64,000 nucleotides of DNA from Rhodococcus jostii RHA1 (GCF_000014565.1 NC_008268.1:4964501-5028500); one strand, 5' to 3'. Numbered from the stretch's first letter, positions 42,852-51,622 are shown. A program made the numbers and translations. Notes: a model not told the origin generated them from the sequence alone.

Positions 42852-44314
42852 CCGCGCCCGCGGCTCCGCGGGAGTCGGCCGAGGCGGTCGCCGCTGTCCC
42901 GAACGGGCCTGCGCGACGGTGGATTCGCGCGATGCCGCTGCGCATCACCCTCGTCGGCGCCGTGCTCCTGCTCTCTGCGCTCGGGCTCCTCGCGTCCGGT
43001 GTCGCGGTGACGTCGGCGCTCGAGAATTCGCTGACCAACCGCGTCGACCACCAGCTGCACGACGCGGCTCAGGGGTGGGCGAAGCCCGGCAAGTCGCGCC
43101 CGCTGCCGCCGCCGGACGAACCGAACCCCGGCCGCCCACCGAGCCCGTTCTACGTCCGCACGACGCTGGCGAACGGAACGGTCCTGCGCGAGATCAACGA
43201 CGAATCCGTCTCCCCCGCACTGCCCGAGAACCCCGCGTCCGGGCCCGAGACGGTCGGCTCGACCGACAACTCCGACGTGCGGTGGCGGGTGCTGACGACG
43301 ACCGCGCCGGACGGAACCGAGACCACCGTCGCGATGACACTCACCGAGAACGACGAAACGGTGAACCGGCTGATCGTGCTGCAACTCATCATCGGTGTGG
43401 TCGTGCTGATCGCGCTCGGAGTGGTGGCGTACTTCGTGGTCCGGCGTAGTCTGCGTCCCCTCGTCGAAGTGGAGGAGACCGCCGCGGCGATCGCCTCGGG
43501 CGACTTGCACCGGCGTGTTCCGGAACGGGACGATCGTACCGAGATCGGTCGACTGTCCGTGGCGCTCAACGGAATGCTCGCCCAGATCCAGCACGCGTTC
43601 GCCGCCACCGAGGCGTCGGAGGAATCGGCGCGCCGCTCCGAGGAGAAGATGCGGCGATTCGTCGCCGACGCGAGTCACGAGCTGCGCACCCCGCTCACCA
43701 CGATCCGCGGCTTCGCCGAGTTGTATCGACAAGGCGCGATGACCGACACGGAAACCCTGATGAGTCGCATCGAAGGGGAGGCGTCGCGGATGGGGCTCCT
43801 CGTGGAGGATCTCCTCATGCTCGCCCGGCTCGATGCTCAGCGTCCCCTCGAGACCCGGCCCGTCGACCTGCTGTCGGTGGCGTCGGACGCCGTGCACGGG
43901 GCGCGCGCCGTCGCCCCCGATCGGTCCATCGCGCTCGACGTCCGCCCGGGACCCGGGACACCCGAGGTGATCGGTGACGAGGCGCGGCTGCGGCAGGTCC
44001 TCGGCAACCTGCTCGCCAACGCCGTCAAACACACCCCCGCCACTGCGGACGTGACGGTGCGGCTGAGCACCACCGAGCGCAGCGTCGTGCTCGAGGTGGC
44101 CGACACCGGACCGGGACTCAGCGAGGAGGACGCGGCCCGGGTGTTCGAGAGGTTCTACCGCACCGACGCGTCGCGGACCCGGGAGAGCGGTGGCAGTGGC
44201 CTCGGGTTGTCGATCGTGGCCGCCCTCGTCGCCGCCCACCGGGGGTCGGTGACCGTCGACAGCCGGCCCGGCGAGGGTGCCACGTTCCGGGTGGAACTGC
44301 CCCGGTCGAACTGA
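42848..44314 (+). CDS. Sensor histidine kinase (PhoR-like)
   Basis: A 488-residue membrane kinase. Two membrane helices (about residues 33-56 and 176-198) bracket a ~120-residue extracytoplasmic sensor. A HAMP domain follows, then HisKA with the H-box FVADASHELRTPLTTIRGF (His near 277) and a HATPase domain with NLLANAVKH, DTGPGLSEEDA and GGSGLGLSIV. It phosphorylates the response regulator with which it overlaps by ATGA. The sensor part is Pro-rich (PLPPPDEPNPGRPPSP) and gives no hint of the signal. Confidence 0.93.
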   Translation: MTAPAAPRESAEAVAAVPNGPARRWIRAMPLRITLVGAVLLLSALGLLASGVAVTSALENSLTNRVDHQLHDAAQGWAKPGKSRPLPPPDEPNPGRPPSPFYVRTTLANGTVLREINDESVSPALPENPASGPETVGSTDNSDVRWRVLTTTAPDGTETTVAMTLTENDETVNRLIVLQLIIGVVVLIALGVVAYFVVRRSLRPLVEVEETAAAIASGDLHRRVPERDDRTEIGRLSVALNGMLAQIQHAFAATEASEESARRSEEKMRRFVADASHELRTPLTTIRGFAELYRQGAMTDTETLMSRIEGEASRMGLLVEDLLMLARLDAQRPLETRPVDLLSVASDAVHGARAVAPDRSIALDVRPGPGTPEVIGDEARLRQVLGNLLANAVKHTPATADVTVRLSTTERSVVLEVADTGPGLSEEDAARVFERFYRTDASRTRESGGSGLGLSIVAALVAAHRGSVTVDSRPGEGATFRVELPRSN

Positions 44315-44317
44315 CCG

Positions 44318-44743
44318 TCAGTCGGGGACGTTCTCCCCGTGACCGAGTTCGCGCAGTGCAGCCTTGAGCTTCGCCTGCGCCTCGACGAGCGATTCCTGGG
44401 ACGGATTCTGCTCGGCGTTGCTGATGTTGAAATCGCCGAGGTCGTAGGCCGGGAAGACGTGCACGTGCAGGTGCGGCACCTCGAGACCCGCGATCAGCAG
44501 GCCTGCCCGCGGTGCGTCGAACGCGGGGCGGACGGCCTGCCCGATCGTGCGGGCGACGTCCATGACCTTCGTCCAGATCTCACCGTCGACGTCCTGCCAC
44601 TGGTCCACCTCCTTGCGGGGTACGACGAGGGCATGGCCCTGGGTGACGGGGGCGATGGTGAGGAACGCGACGACGTCCTCGTCCTCCCACACGAAACGTC
44701 CGGGCAGATCTCCGTTGATGATGGCGCTGAATACAGATCCCAT
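44318..44743 (-). CDS. HIT-family nucleotide hydrolase/transferase
   Basis: A 141-residue HIT protein with the catalytic histidine triad in [18 protein letters not shown] and the conserved N-terminal [24 protein letters not shown]. These enzymes hydrolyse or transfer nucleoside monophosphates (Hint/Fhit-like). The start is ATG 44743 (MGSVFSAI) with an alternative 9 nt upstream. It is convergent with the kinase gene, 3 nt apart, and divergent from the glycosyltransferase gene across palindrome copy B. Confidence 0.92.
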   Translation of the reverse strand: MGSVFSAIINGDLPGRFVWEDEDVVAFLTIAPVTQGHALVVPRKEVDQWQDVDGEIWTKVMDVARTIGQAVRPAFDAPRAGLLIAGLEVPHLHVHVFPAYDLGDFNISNAEQNPSQESLVEAQAKLKAALRELGHGENVPD

Positions 44744-44770
44744 GGCCGCCATTATGCGGCTTCGCCCCCC

Positions 44771-44810
44771 GTGAGTACTTATTAACCTCCCGCGGTTAAT
44801 AAGTACTCAC
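44771..44810. repeat. 40-nt palindrome, copy B
   Basis: Arms GTGAGTACTTATTAACC and GGTTAATAAGTACTCAC are perfect 17-bp complements around TCCCGC. It lies between the divergent starts of the HIT and glycosyltransferase genes, so it is not a simple terminator. Relatives are at 18234 and 48240. Confidence 0.88.
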
Positions 44811-44883
44811 GGGCGCGAAGCGCACAGGAAACTCCCAGCCTCCGTCCAGAGTCATCGGAGCGTACGGGACGAATCTTGGACGC

Positions 44884-46137
44884 ATGACGACGAATTCCCT
44901 CTCCCGCGCACCGGGCGCCATGGGACGACTCGAGATCCCCGAAACCTCCGAGACCGCGCCCGTGCTCGACGTTGTCGTGCCGGTCTACAACGAGGAAGCC
45001 GGACTCGAACGTTGCGTGCGGCGGCTGCGGCGGCACCTCGACGAGAACGTTCCCTACTCCGCCCGCATCACCATCGCCGATAACGCCAGCGTCGACGCCA
45101 CCCTCGCCGTGGCGCACCGGCTGGCCGCCGAGATCGACGGCATCCACGTCGTGCACCTCGACGAGAAGGGGCGAGGCCGCGCTCTGCGCGCGGTGTGGAG
45201 TGCCTCCGACGCCGAGGTGGTGGCGTACATGGACGTCGACCTGTCGACGGACCTCAACGCCCTGATGCCGCTCATCGCGCCCTTGCTGTCGGGGCATTCG
45301 GACCTCGCGATCGGTTCCCGCCTCGCCCGCTCGTCGCGGGTGGTCCGGGGACCGAAGCGCGAGTTCATCTCCCGCAGCTACAACCTCATCCTCCGCAGCG
45401 CACTGCACGCGCGGTTCTCCGACGCGCAGTGCGGGTTCAAGGCGATGCGGGCGGACGTCGCGCAGCGCCTGCTGCCGCTGGTCGAGGACACTGGGTGGTT
45501 CTTCGACACCGAGTTGCTGGTGCTCGCGGAACGTGCCGGCCTCCGCATCCACGAGGTCCCCGTCGACTGGGTCGACGACCCGGACAGTCGCGTCGACATC
45601 GTCGCGACCGCCGTCGCCGACCTCAAGGGCGTGTGGCGGGTGGGCCGGGCACTGTCCACCGGATCGCTGCCCATCGGCAGCCTGCGCGACAGTTTCGGGC
45701 GCGAGCCGCTGGTGCCCGGAGTTCCCCGCGGCATGGTCGGGCAGTTGGCCCGGTTCGCCGTGATCGGCGTCGCGTCCACCGTCGCGTACGCGCTGCTCTA
45801 CCTGATCCTGCATCCGATCGTGGGTGCGCAGTGGGCCAACGCCGTCTCACTGCTCGTCACCGCTGTGCTCAACACGGCGGCGAACCGCGCGTTCACCTTC
45901 GGTGTCCGCGGATCCGAGGGTGCCGCCCGGCATCAGATGCAGGGTCTGCTCGTGTTCGCCTTCGGACTGCTGCTCACCAGCGGTTCGCTGTACGTCCTCC
46001 ACTCGGCGGCCCCGGACGTGTCCAAGCACGTCGAACTCGCCGTCCTCGTTCTCGCCAATCTCGTTGCCACCATCAGCCGTTTCATAGCCCTTCGCTGGGT
46101 CTTCAGGAACGCACGCCCCGAAGGAGTTCACGCATGA
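44884..46137 (+). CDS. GT2 glycosyltransferase fused to a GtrA-like membrane domain
   Basis: A 417-residue fusion. The first ~270 residues are a GT-A glycosyltransferase of the dolichyl-phosphate-mannose-synthase type: VVVPVYNEEAGLERCVRRL, metal-binding DVDLSTDL, CGFKAMR and WFFDTELL. From about residue 285 follow four membrane helices of a GtrA domain (RFAVIGVASTVAYALLYLIL to FRNARPEG). Such proteins charge polyprenyl phosphate with a sugar on the cytosolic side and may flip it. The stop overlaps the ATG of the next gene, an ArnT-like transferase that would use the lipid-sugar outside. Confidence 0.88.
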   Translation: MTTNSLSRAPGAMGRLEIPETSETAPVLDVVVPVYNEEAGLERCVRRLRRHLDENVPYSARITIADNASVDATLAVAHRLAAEIDGIHVVHLDEKGRGRALRAVWSASDAEVVAYMDVDLSTDLNALMPLIAPLLSGHSDLAIGSRLARSSRVVRGPKREFISRSYNLILRSALHARFSDAQCGFKAMRADVAQRLLPLVEDTGWFFDTELLVLAERAGLRIHEVPVDWVDDPDSRVDIVATAVADLKGVWRVGRALSTGSLPIGSLRDSFGREPLVPGVPRGMVGQLARFAVIGVASTVAYALLYLILHPIVGAQWANAVSLLVTAVLNTAANRAFTFGVRGSEGAARHQMQGLLVFAFGLLLTSGSLYVLHSAAPDVSKHVELAVLVLANLVATISRFIALRWVFRNARPEGVHA

Positions 46138-48227
46138 CGACGACCCTCGAACAACCGAAGGTCGACGCGGCCGAACCACCTCCCGCCCGCAGGCGGTGGG
46201 AGACCTGGGCGCTCGCCGCACTGCTGGTCGGGACCGCGGTCGCGTACATCTGGGGGCTCGGCGCGTCCGGCTGGGCCAACTCGTTCTACGCGGCCGCGGT
46301 GCAGGCGGGTTCGGAGTCGTGGGAGGCGTTCTTCTTCGGATCCTCCGACGCCGCCAACTCCATCACCGTCGACAAGCCTCCGATGTCGCTGTGGCTGATG
46401 GCGCTGTCGGTGCGGGTCTTCGGGCTCAGCTCGTGGGCGATGCTGGTACCGCAGGCGCTGCTCGGTGTCGGTTCCGTCGCCCTGTTGTACGCCACGGTGA
46501 AGCGGTGGTTCGGCGCCCCGGCCGGTCTGCTCGCGGGTCTGGTGCTGGCGCTGACGCCGATCGCGGTGCTGATGTTCCGGTTCAACAACCCCGACGCCCT
46601 GCTGGTGTTGCTGATGATCGCCTCCGTGTGGGCGATGCTGCGGGCCGTGGAGGACGGACGCACCCGGTGGATGGTGCTGACCGGCGTGTTCGTCGGTCTG
46701 GGGTTCCTGACCAAGCAGCTTCAGGTGATGCTCGTCGTCCCGCCGCTCGCCCTGACCTATCTCGTCGCGGGACCGCCGAAGTTCGGCAAACGCCTCGCTC
46801 AGTGCTTCGCCGCGCTCGGCGCGATGATCGTCTCGGCGGGCTGGTGGTTGCTGATCGTCGAACTGTGGCCGGCGTCGTCGCGCCCTTGGATCGGTGGTTC
46901 GCAGAACAACTCGATCCTCGAACTCACGCTGGGCTACAACGGTCTCGGCCGGTTGAACGGTGAGGAGACCGGCAGTGTCATGCCCGGCGGCGGCAGTCGC
47001 GGGGACGCCGCAACGGCCATGGGCGGTGCCGGCGAGGCCATGGCGGGCGGCGGCTTCCCCGGAGGAGGAGCCCCCGGCGGTGGCGGTATGTGGGGCAGCA
47101 CCGGCATCACGCGGATGTTCGAGTCGGCTCAGGGCGGTCAGATCGCCTGGCTCATCCCGGCCGCACTGATCCTGCTGGTCGCCGGTCTCGCACTGCGCGG
47201 CAGGGCGCCTCGCGTCGACACCCAGCGCGCGTCGTTCCTCGTGTGGGGTCTGTGGCTGCTCGTCACCGGACTGACGTTCAGCTTCATGGCGGGCATCTTC
47301 CACGCGTACTACACCGTCGCGCTCGCACCGGCCGTGGCCGCGCTGGTGGCGATCGGTTCGGTGACGCTGTGGCGTCGACGGGACACGCTGTGGGTGCGGG
47401 CGGTTCTCGCCGCGACATTGCTGGCCACCGCGGCCATGTCCTGGGTTCTGCTCGGACGCAGCGCGTCGTTCGTGCCGTGGCTGAAGTGGGCCGTGGTCGT
47501 CGTCGGCGTCGTCGCCGCGGTTGCCGTGCTGGTTCCGGCGCTGACCCGAGGCCGGATCGCGGCCGTCGTCGCGCTGGCCGCACTGTTCACCGGGCTCGCG
47601 GGACCGACGGCCTACGCCGTCGACACCATCGCGACGCCGCACACCGGTTCGATCGTCTCGGCCGGACCCAACGTCGAAGGCGCCCGCGGAGGCCCCGGCG
47701 GAATGGGTGGCCCCGGCGGCATGGACGGTGCCGGACGCATGGGCGGCCGCACCGACGGTGCCGCGGTGCCTACCGCACCGGGCGGTGCCGTCGCCGGCGC
47801 AACGGACGGCGCGGCGGCAGGAGCCCCCGACGGAATGGGCGGTATGGGTGCCATGGGCGGCGGCGCCGCCGGGGGACTGCTCTCCGGTAGCGAGCCGGGC
47901 GCGGAACTGGTGTCGTTGCTCGAACAGGATTCCGGCAATTACACCTGGGTGGCAGCGGCCATCGGATCCAACAGTGCGTCCGGCTACCAGCTCGCCACCG
48001 AGGACCCGGTCATGCCGATCGGCGGTTTCAACGGCAGCGATCCGTCACCCACGCTGGAGCAGTTCCAGCAGTACGTGGCGGACGGCAAGATCCACTACTT
48101 CATCGCCGGCGGCCGAGGCGGCGGAATGGGTGGAGACGGAACGGCATCGGAGATCTCCACCTGGGTGCAGGAGAACTTCACCGCCGTCACCGTCGACGGC
48201 GTGACCCTGTACGACCTCACGTCCTGA
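46134..48227 (+). CDS. ArnT/PMT-like (GT39/GT83) membrane glycosyltransferase
   Basis: A 697-residue multi-pass protein. Early residues carry GLGASGWANSFYAAAVQAGSE and DKPPMSLWLMALSVRVFG, the catalytic acidic loop of GT-C enzymes that use polyprenyl-phosphate sugars. About ten helices follow. Two Gly/Met-rich low-complexity stretches stand out: residues ~282-322 (GGGFPGGGAPGGGG) and ~515-585 (GGMGGPGGMDGAGRMGG). A soluble C-terminal domain (about 590-697) ends in VTVDGVTLYDLTS. ATG 46134 follows AAGGAG and overlaps the GT2 stop; the much longer upstream open frame is an artefact. It likely glycosylates envelope material. Confidence 0.87.
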   Translation: MTTTLEQPKVDAAEPPPARRRWETWALAALLVGTAVAYIWGLGASGWANSFYAAAVQAGSESWEAFFFGSSDAANSITVDKPPMSLWLMALSVRVFGLSSWAMLVPQALLGVGSVALLYATVKRWFGAPAGLLAGLVLALTPIAVLMFRFNNPDALLVLLMIASVWAMLRAVEDGRTRWMVLTGVFVGLGFLTKQLQVMLVVPPLALTYLVAGPPKFGKRLAQCFAALGAMIVSAGWWLLIVELWPASSRPWIGGSQNNSILELTLGYNGLGRLNGEETGSVMPGGGSRGDAATAMGGAGEAMAGGGFPGGGAPGGGGMWGSTGITRMFESAQGGQIAWLIPAALILLVAGLALRGRAPRVDTQRASFLVWGLWLLVTGLTFSFMAGIFHAYYTVALAPAVAALVAIGSVTLWRRRDTLWVRAVLAATLLATAAMSWVLLGRSASFVPWLKWAVVVVGVVAAVAVLVPALTRGRIAAVVALAALFTGLAGPTAYAVDTIATPHTGSIVSAGPNVEGARGGPGGMGGPGGMDGAGRMGGRTDGAAVPTAPGGAVAGATDGAAAGAPDGMGGMGAMGGGAAGGLLSGSEPGAELVSLLEQDSGNYTWVAAAIGSNSASGYQLATEDPVMPIGGFNGSDPSPTLEQFQQYVADGKIHYFIAGGRGGGMGGDGTASEISTWVQENFTAVTVDGVTLYDLTS

Positions 48228-48239
48228 CCGAAACCCCCT

Positions 48240-48279
48240 GTGAGTACTTGTTAACCGCCCGCGGTTAACAAGTACTCAC
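48240..48279. repeat. 40-nt palindrome, copy C
   Basis: Arms GTGAGTACTTGTTAACC and GGTTAACAAGTACTCAC are perfect 17-bp complements around GCCCGC. It lies between two convergent genes and could end transcription there, but its relatives are in other contexts. Confidence 0.88.
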
Positions 48280-48286
48280 AGCTGTG

Positions 48287-48685
48287 TCAGACGTCGAACG
48301 AGATCTCGGGCGTGCGGCAGATCAGCAACCTCCGCACGAGGCCCGAATCGTCGAGTTGCGCCGACGTGTTGAACGAGGCCTCGAATTCGCCGTTCCGGGT
48401 GGTGCGTCCCAGCGCCAGTTCGACGTCTCCCACACGAGCACCCGCGAGGACCTCGTGGACGAGCACACTCTTCTCGCGTTGCTGCAGGTACTCGACGAGT
48501 CCGGCGCGATCCCCGACGAATTCGGCGGCATTCCCTCCGCCGGTGGAGAATTGAACCGACATCCGGAAATCGTCGGTGATCATGTTCAGGACGCGGTCGG
48601 GATCGTCCGAATCCATGATCGCGAACCACGCGACCAGCACGGGAGTCGCAGAAGTCGTCTCGTTCAGTTCAGTCGCGCTTCCCAT
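48287..48685 (-). CDS. NTF2-like protein 1
   Basis: A 132-residue protein with NTF2/SnoaL-type layout: VLVAWFAIMDSDDPDRVLNMITDDFRMSVQF, then GDRAGLVEYLQQREKSV and strands to ISFDV. ATG 48685 (MGSATELNE) is chosen; it overlaps the end of the next gene by 17 bp. Both proteins probably form a pair, as in heteromeric NTF2-fold dehydratases or isomerases, and are the first genes of the catabolic region. No catalytic residues can be named. Confidence 0.7.
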   Translation of the reverse strand: MGSATELNETTSATPVLVAWFAIMDSDDPDRVLNMITDDFRMSVQFSTGGGNAAEFVGDRAGLVEYLQQREKSVLVHEVLAGARVGDVELALGRTTRNGEFEASFNTSAQLDDSGLVRRLLICRTPEISFDV

Positions 48686-49055
48686 GGGCCAACTCCTTTG
48701 TGAGAATGCTGAATTCCGTGTCGAAGGACACCTCGTACGCGTCGACGGCGCCATCGCTGTCGAGGTGCATCGCGGCGAGGAAGTAGCCGGTTGTCTTCAC
48801 GTCGTTCTCGACGACGGAACCGTAGGCGAACTGGACGTCGCCGGCGCTGCTCGTTCGGAGCAGCACGTGTCGTCGATCGACCGGGGGCCGTCCCCTCAGG
48901 TAGTCGAGCATGTCGGCGCGGCTGTACCCCCGGCGGACGGTACCCGGGAGGACTATGGCGAACTCGATCGATTCGTCGAGCAGGGCAACTGCGTCGTCGA
49001 TCCGGCCGCTGTCGAGGATCGCGTAGTACCGCTCGATCACGAGTGCATCGGTCAT
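48669..49055 (-). CDS. NTF2-like protein 2
   Basis: A 128-residue NTF2-fold protein: IERYYAILDSGRIDDAVALLDESIEFAI, GTVRRGYSRADMLDYLRGRP, and strands DVQFAYGSVVENDVKTTGYF. Its distant likeness to the overlapping downstream gene suggests a heterodimer. ATG 49055 lies only 4 nt from the operator at 49060-49072, so the promoter must overlap the operator. It is divergent from the acyl-CoA dehydrogenase gene and likely part of the same TetR regulon. Confidence 0.72.
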   Translation of the reverse strand: MTDALVIERYYAILDSGRIDDAVALLDESIEFAIVLPGTVRRGYSRADMLDYLRGRPPVDRRHVLLRTSSAGDVQFAYGSVVENDVKTTGYFLAAMHLDSDGAVDAYEVSFDTEFSILTKELAHGKRD

Positions 49056-49059
49056 GAAA

Positions 49060-49072
49060 TGAACTTAGTTCA
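49060..49072 (-). promoter_or_regulatory. TGAA-N5-TTCA operator 1
   Basis: TGAACTTAGTTCA is a 13-bp palindrome immediately before the NTF2-like gene. It is the most symmetric member of a set of six sites across the catabolic cluster. Confidence 0.7.
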
Positions 49073-49126
49073 ACGCAACGCCGCTTGTCGAGACTCCTTG
49101 CCGCGACGGCTGCAGCGAAACTAAAC

Positions 49127-49139
49127 TGAACTCACGTCA
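49127..49139 (+). promoter_or_regulatory. TGAA-N5-TTCA-like operator 2
   Basis: TGAACTCACGTCA keeps the left half exactly and differs at one base of the right half. It lies 16 nt before the ATG of the first acyl-CoA dehydrogenase gene. Confidence 0.5.
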
Positions 49140-49155
49140 ATTTGAGGAGAGTTCC

Positions 49156-50295
49156 ATGCCGTCGCCCCATTCCCATCCCTGGCCCGAGACCGAACCCCCG
49201 GCGATGACGCCTGTCGCCGAGCACGACGATATCCGGGCGGTGGTCCGCCAATTGCTGGATCGGCATTCGACGCTCGAGGCCGGCAGACTCGCCGCCGAGT
49301 CGGAAATCGGCTATTCAACCGAGTTGTGGTCGCTTCTCGTCGAGGAGATGAACGTCGCCGCCCTGACGGTGCCGGAGGATCGCGGCGGTCTGGGTTACGG
49401 CGTGGTCGAACTCGGGATCGTTCTCGAAGAATGCGGGCGCGCGCTGGTCTGCGAACCCGTACTCACGTCCGCGACACTGGGAGTGCAGGCCCTGCTCGCC
49501 GCCGACAGGTGCCCGCAGGTCGACGAACTGTTGGGGCGAGTCGTCCAGGGCGAACTCGTCGCAACCGTGACAGCCCTGAGCGCGGAGACCGATTTCGTCG
49601 ACGCCACCCGAACCGGAGGTCGCTGGTCGGTGTCCGGCCGCGCGACCAATGTCGTGCAGGGCGGCGCGGCCGATATCGTCGTGTTACTCGGGCGCGGTGA
49701 CGAGGGACCCGGCCTCTACGCGGTCGATCTGCGGACCGCCCCGGTGCGGCGCACGGAGCTTCCGGTCATCGATCCCAGTCGGCGGCAGGCGAATCTGCTC
49801 TTCGACGATGCGGCCGCGGTGCGTCTCGTCGGATCCGGCGACGCACTGCGGGCGGCCGCATCGCTGCGGAGCCTGGGAGTGATCGGGCTGGCGTGCGAAC
49901 ATGTGGGGATTGTCGATCGTTTACTCGAAAGCACAACGGAATACACGATGCAGCGCCATCAGTTCGGGCGAGCGATCGGCTCCTTCCAGGCCGTCAAGCA
50001 TCGACTGGCCAACACTTTGGTCGAGTTGGAGAAGGCGCGATCGGCGGCGCGATATGCGGCCGCCGTGTTCTCGGAAGACCCGGACTCCGCGGCGCTCCCG
50101 GCCGCGGTCGCGGGAGCGATCTGCACCGAGGCCGCGATTGCCACCGCCCTCGAGGCCGTGCAACTGCATGGCGGTGTCGGCTTCACCTGGGAACATGCGG
50201 CGCATTCCTACGTTCGCCGCGCGCTCGGCGACGAACCGCTTCTCGGTGATTCGCGGGCACACCGCAGTCGCGTCGCGGATCTCGTCGGGCTCTGA
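49156..50295 (+). CDS. Acyl-CoA dehydrogenase 1
   Basis: A 379-residue FadE-type flavoprotein. Seen are VPEDRGGLGYGVVELGIVLEECGRAL in the N-terminal helical domain, a beta-barrel with a poorly conserved substrate loop, and the C-terminal RHQFGRAIGSFQAVKHRLAN and QLHGGVGFTWEHAAHSYVRRA. The end resembles subunits of heterotetrameric dehydrogenases in actinobacterial sterol breakdown, so it may pair with the gene at 52780. GAGGAGAG precedes ATG 49156; an in-frame ATG at 49204 is an alternative. It heads the plus-strand part of the cluster behind an operator. Confidence 0.88.
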   Translation: MPSPHSHPWPETEPPAMTPVAEHDDIRAVVRQLLDRHSTLEAGRLAAESEIGYSTELWSLLVEEMNVAALTVPEDRGGLGYGVVELGIVLEECGRALVCEPVLTSATLGVQALLAADRCPQVDELLGRVVQGELVATVTALSAETDFVDATRTGGRWSVSGRATNVVQGGAADIVVLLGRGDEGPGLYAVDLRTAPVRRTELPVIDPSRRQANLLFDDAAAVRLVGSGDALRAAASLRSLGVIGLACEHVGIVDRLLESTTEYTMQRHQFGRAIGSFQAVKHRLANTLVELEKARSAARYAAAVFSEDPDSAALPAAVAGAICTEAAIATALEAVQLHGGVGFTWEHAAHSYVRRALGDEPLLGDSRAHRSRVADLVGL

Positions 50296-50378
50296 ATCGG
50301 GGGCGCCTGCCCTCGGCTGAATCGAAACCTCTTGCCCCGCCCTATTGACGGACCATCTCCCACCCAGTAGAACTGAAG

Positions 50379-50391
50379 TGAATCCAGTTCA
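50379..50391 (+). promoter_or_regulatory. TGAA-N5-TTCA operator 3
   Basis: TGAATCCAGTTCA lies 26 nt before the enoyl-CoA hydratase ATG, inside a wider palindrome ACTGAA-N10-TTCAGT (50372-50393). This implies a second promoter in the cluster. Confidence 0.65.
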
Positions 50392-50417
50392 GTTTCTCCC
50401 CTCGAAAGGACACCGAC

Positions 50418-51206
50418 ATGGTGGACACCGACCACATCGTGCTCGAGAAGGACGGCGACGTCGCCCGTGTGTGGCTCAACCGCCCGCACAAGAAGAACGC
50501 GGTCACCGTCGAGCTGCTGCATCGCCTCGACGAGATCATCGTGGAGGTCGACAACGACCCCAGCCTCAAGGTGCTCGTCCTGCGTGGACGTGACGGCACC
50601 TTCTGCTCGGGCTTCGATCTCGACGAACTGCGGGAGAAGTACGTCGGCTCCACCACCGCGATGGACGTCGCCGTGCTGTCCGCCAGGGTCTGCGACCGCC
50701 TGTACTCGATGAACACGCCGTCTGTCGCGGTTCTCGAAGGCTTCGTCACCGCAGGCGGTTTCGAGCTCATGATCTCCTGCGACTTCGCCATCGCCGCCGA
50801 GGACGCCCGGATCGGCGACTTCCACATCCGTCGCGCGCTGTTCGGTGGGGCAGGCCCGATCTACCGGCTCCCGCGGATGATCGGAATTCGAAAGACCAAG
50901 GAGCTCATGCTGACCGGCAAACTCCTGACCGGCAAGGAGGCGGAGGCCTTCGACCTGATCAACGCGTCGGCGCCGGCCGAGGACCTCGACAAGCTTCTCG
51001 CCGAGTTCATCGCCCCGATCGTCGACAAGAGCCCGTTCATGATGAAGCTCACGAAGATGTGCATCGACCGCGGTCTCGACGCGGACATCCAGTCGCTGAT
51101 GGTGATGGAGCACCTCGCCGTCGGCAACGCGCTGCAGTCCGAGGACGCGCGAGAAGGCGTGAACGCCTTCCTCGAAAAGCGTGACCCGGTCTGGGTCGGT
51201 CGCTGA
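50418..51206 (+). CDS. Enoyl-CoA hydratase/isomerase
   Basis: A 262-residue crotonase-fold protein. Oxyanion-hole segments are GRDGTFCSGFDLDEL (about residue 60) and EGFVTAGGFELMISCDFAIA (about 108). The usual catalytic Glu positions read FGGAGPIYRLPRMIG, where a Glu of the hydratase pair is replaced by Gly, so isomerase or other crotonase chemistry is possible. GAAAGGAC precedes the ATG. It is the first gene after operator 3 and begins a tight run of beta-oxidation genes. Confidence 0.88.
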   Translation: MVDTDHIVLEKDGDVARVWLNRPHKKNAVTVELLHRLDEIIVEVDNDPSLKVLVLRGRDGTFCSGFDLDELREKYVGSTTAMDVAVLSARVCDRLYSMNTPSVAVLEGFVTAGGFELMISCDFAIAAEDARIGDFHIRRALFGGAGPIYRLPRMIGIRKTKELMLTGKLLTGKEAEAFDLINASAPAEDLDKLLAEFIAPIVDKSPFMMKLTKMCIDRGLDADIQSLMVMEHLAVGNALQSEDAREGVNAFLEKRDPVWVGR

Positions 51207-51244
51207 TCCGAACGCCGTCGACGAATCCCGAGGAGAGAATGAGG

Positions 51245-51622
51245 ATGGGCGAGACACATACCGCGCCTGCGCTCGGCGCGAGCCGGTGCTCCCACTGCTC
51301 GACTGTCGCGTTCCCGGCCACCGGCCTGTGCTCGCAGTGCTCACGACCGGCGATGTCGCCGTTCACGCTCAGCACACGCGGAACGGTCTGGGCGTACACG
51401 GTTCAGCGGTTCGCCCCGAAATCCCCGCCGTACGTCCCGCCGCCGAACGGTTTCGCGCCGTTCGCCGTCGGATACGTCGAACTCCCCGAGGGAATCAAGA
51501 TCGAAGCCGTGCTCGAATGCCACGACTTCGACGAGTTGGACGACGGGGCGCCGGTGACCTTGATCGCCACGGCGCCGGTGCCCCGGTTCGCCACCGACGC
51601 CTATCTGAAGGAGACCCGCTGA
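51245..51622 (+). CDS. Zn-ribbon/OB-fold (DUF35) protein
   Basis: A 125-residue protein with an N-terminal zinc ribbon (CSHCSTVAFPATGLCSQC) and a C-terminal OB-fold (GTVWAYTVQRFAPKSPPYVPP, PFAVGYVELPEGIKIEAVL). DUF35 proteins bind acyl-CoA and are obligate partners of thiolase-like lipid-transfer proteins. The stop overlaps the thiolase start by 1 nt (TGATG), so the two are co-translated and very likely form a complex. ATG 51245 is favoured by AGGAGA 8 nt upstream over ATG 51239. Confidence 0.88.
   Translation: MGETHTAPALGASRCSHCSTVAFPATGLCSQCSRPAMSPFTLSTRGTVWAYTVQRFAPKSPPYVPPPNGFAPFAVGYVELPEGIKIEAVLECHDFDELDDGAPVTLIATAPVPRFATDAYLKETR

Noticed and set aside
45195..46133. A 1010-codon frame starting inside the GT2-GtrA gene
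   Set aside because: The N-terminal part is Arg/Gly-rich shadow sequence. The real gene starts at ATG 46134 with AAGGAG upstream and an ATGA overlap.
48240..48279. Palindrome copy C as a simple Rho-independent terminator
   Set aside because: The position fits, but the same 40-nt element occurs inside a coding sequence and between divergent promoters, so termination cannot be its general role.
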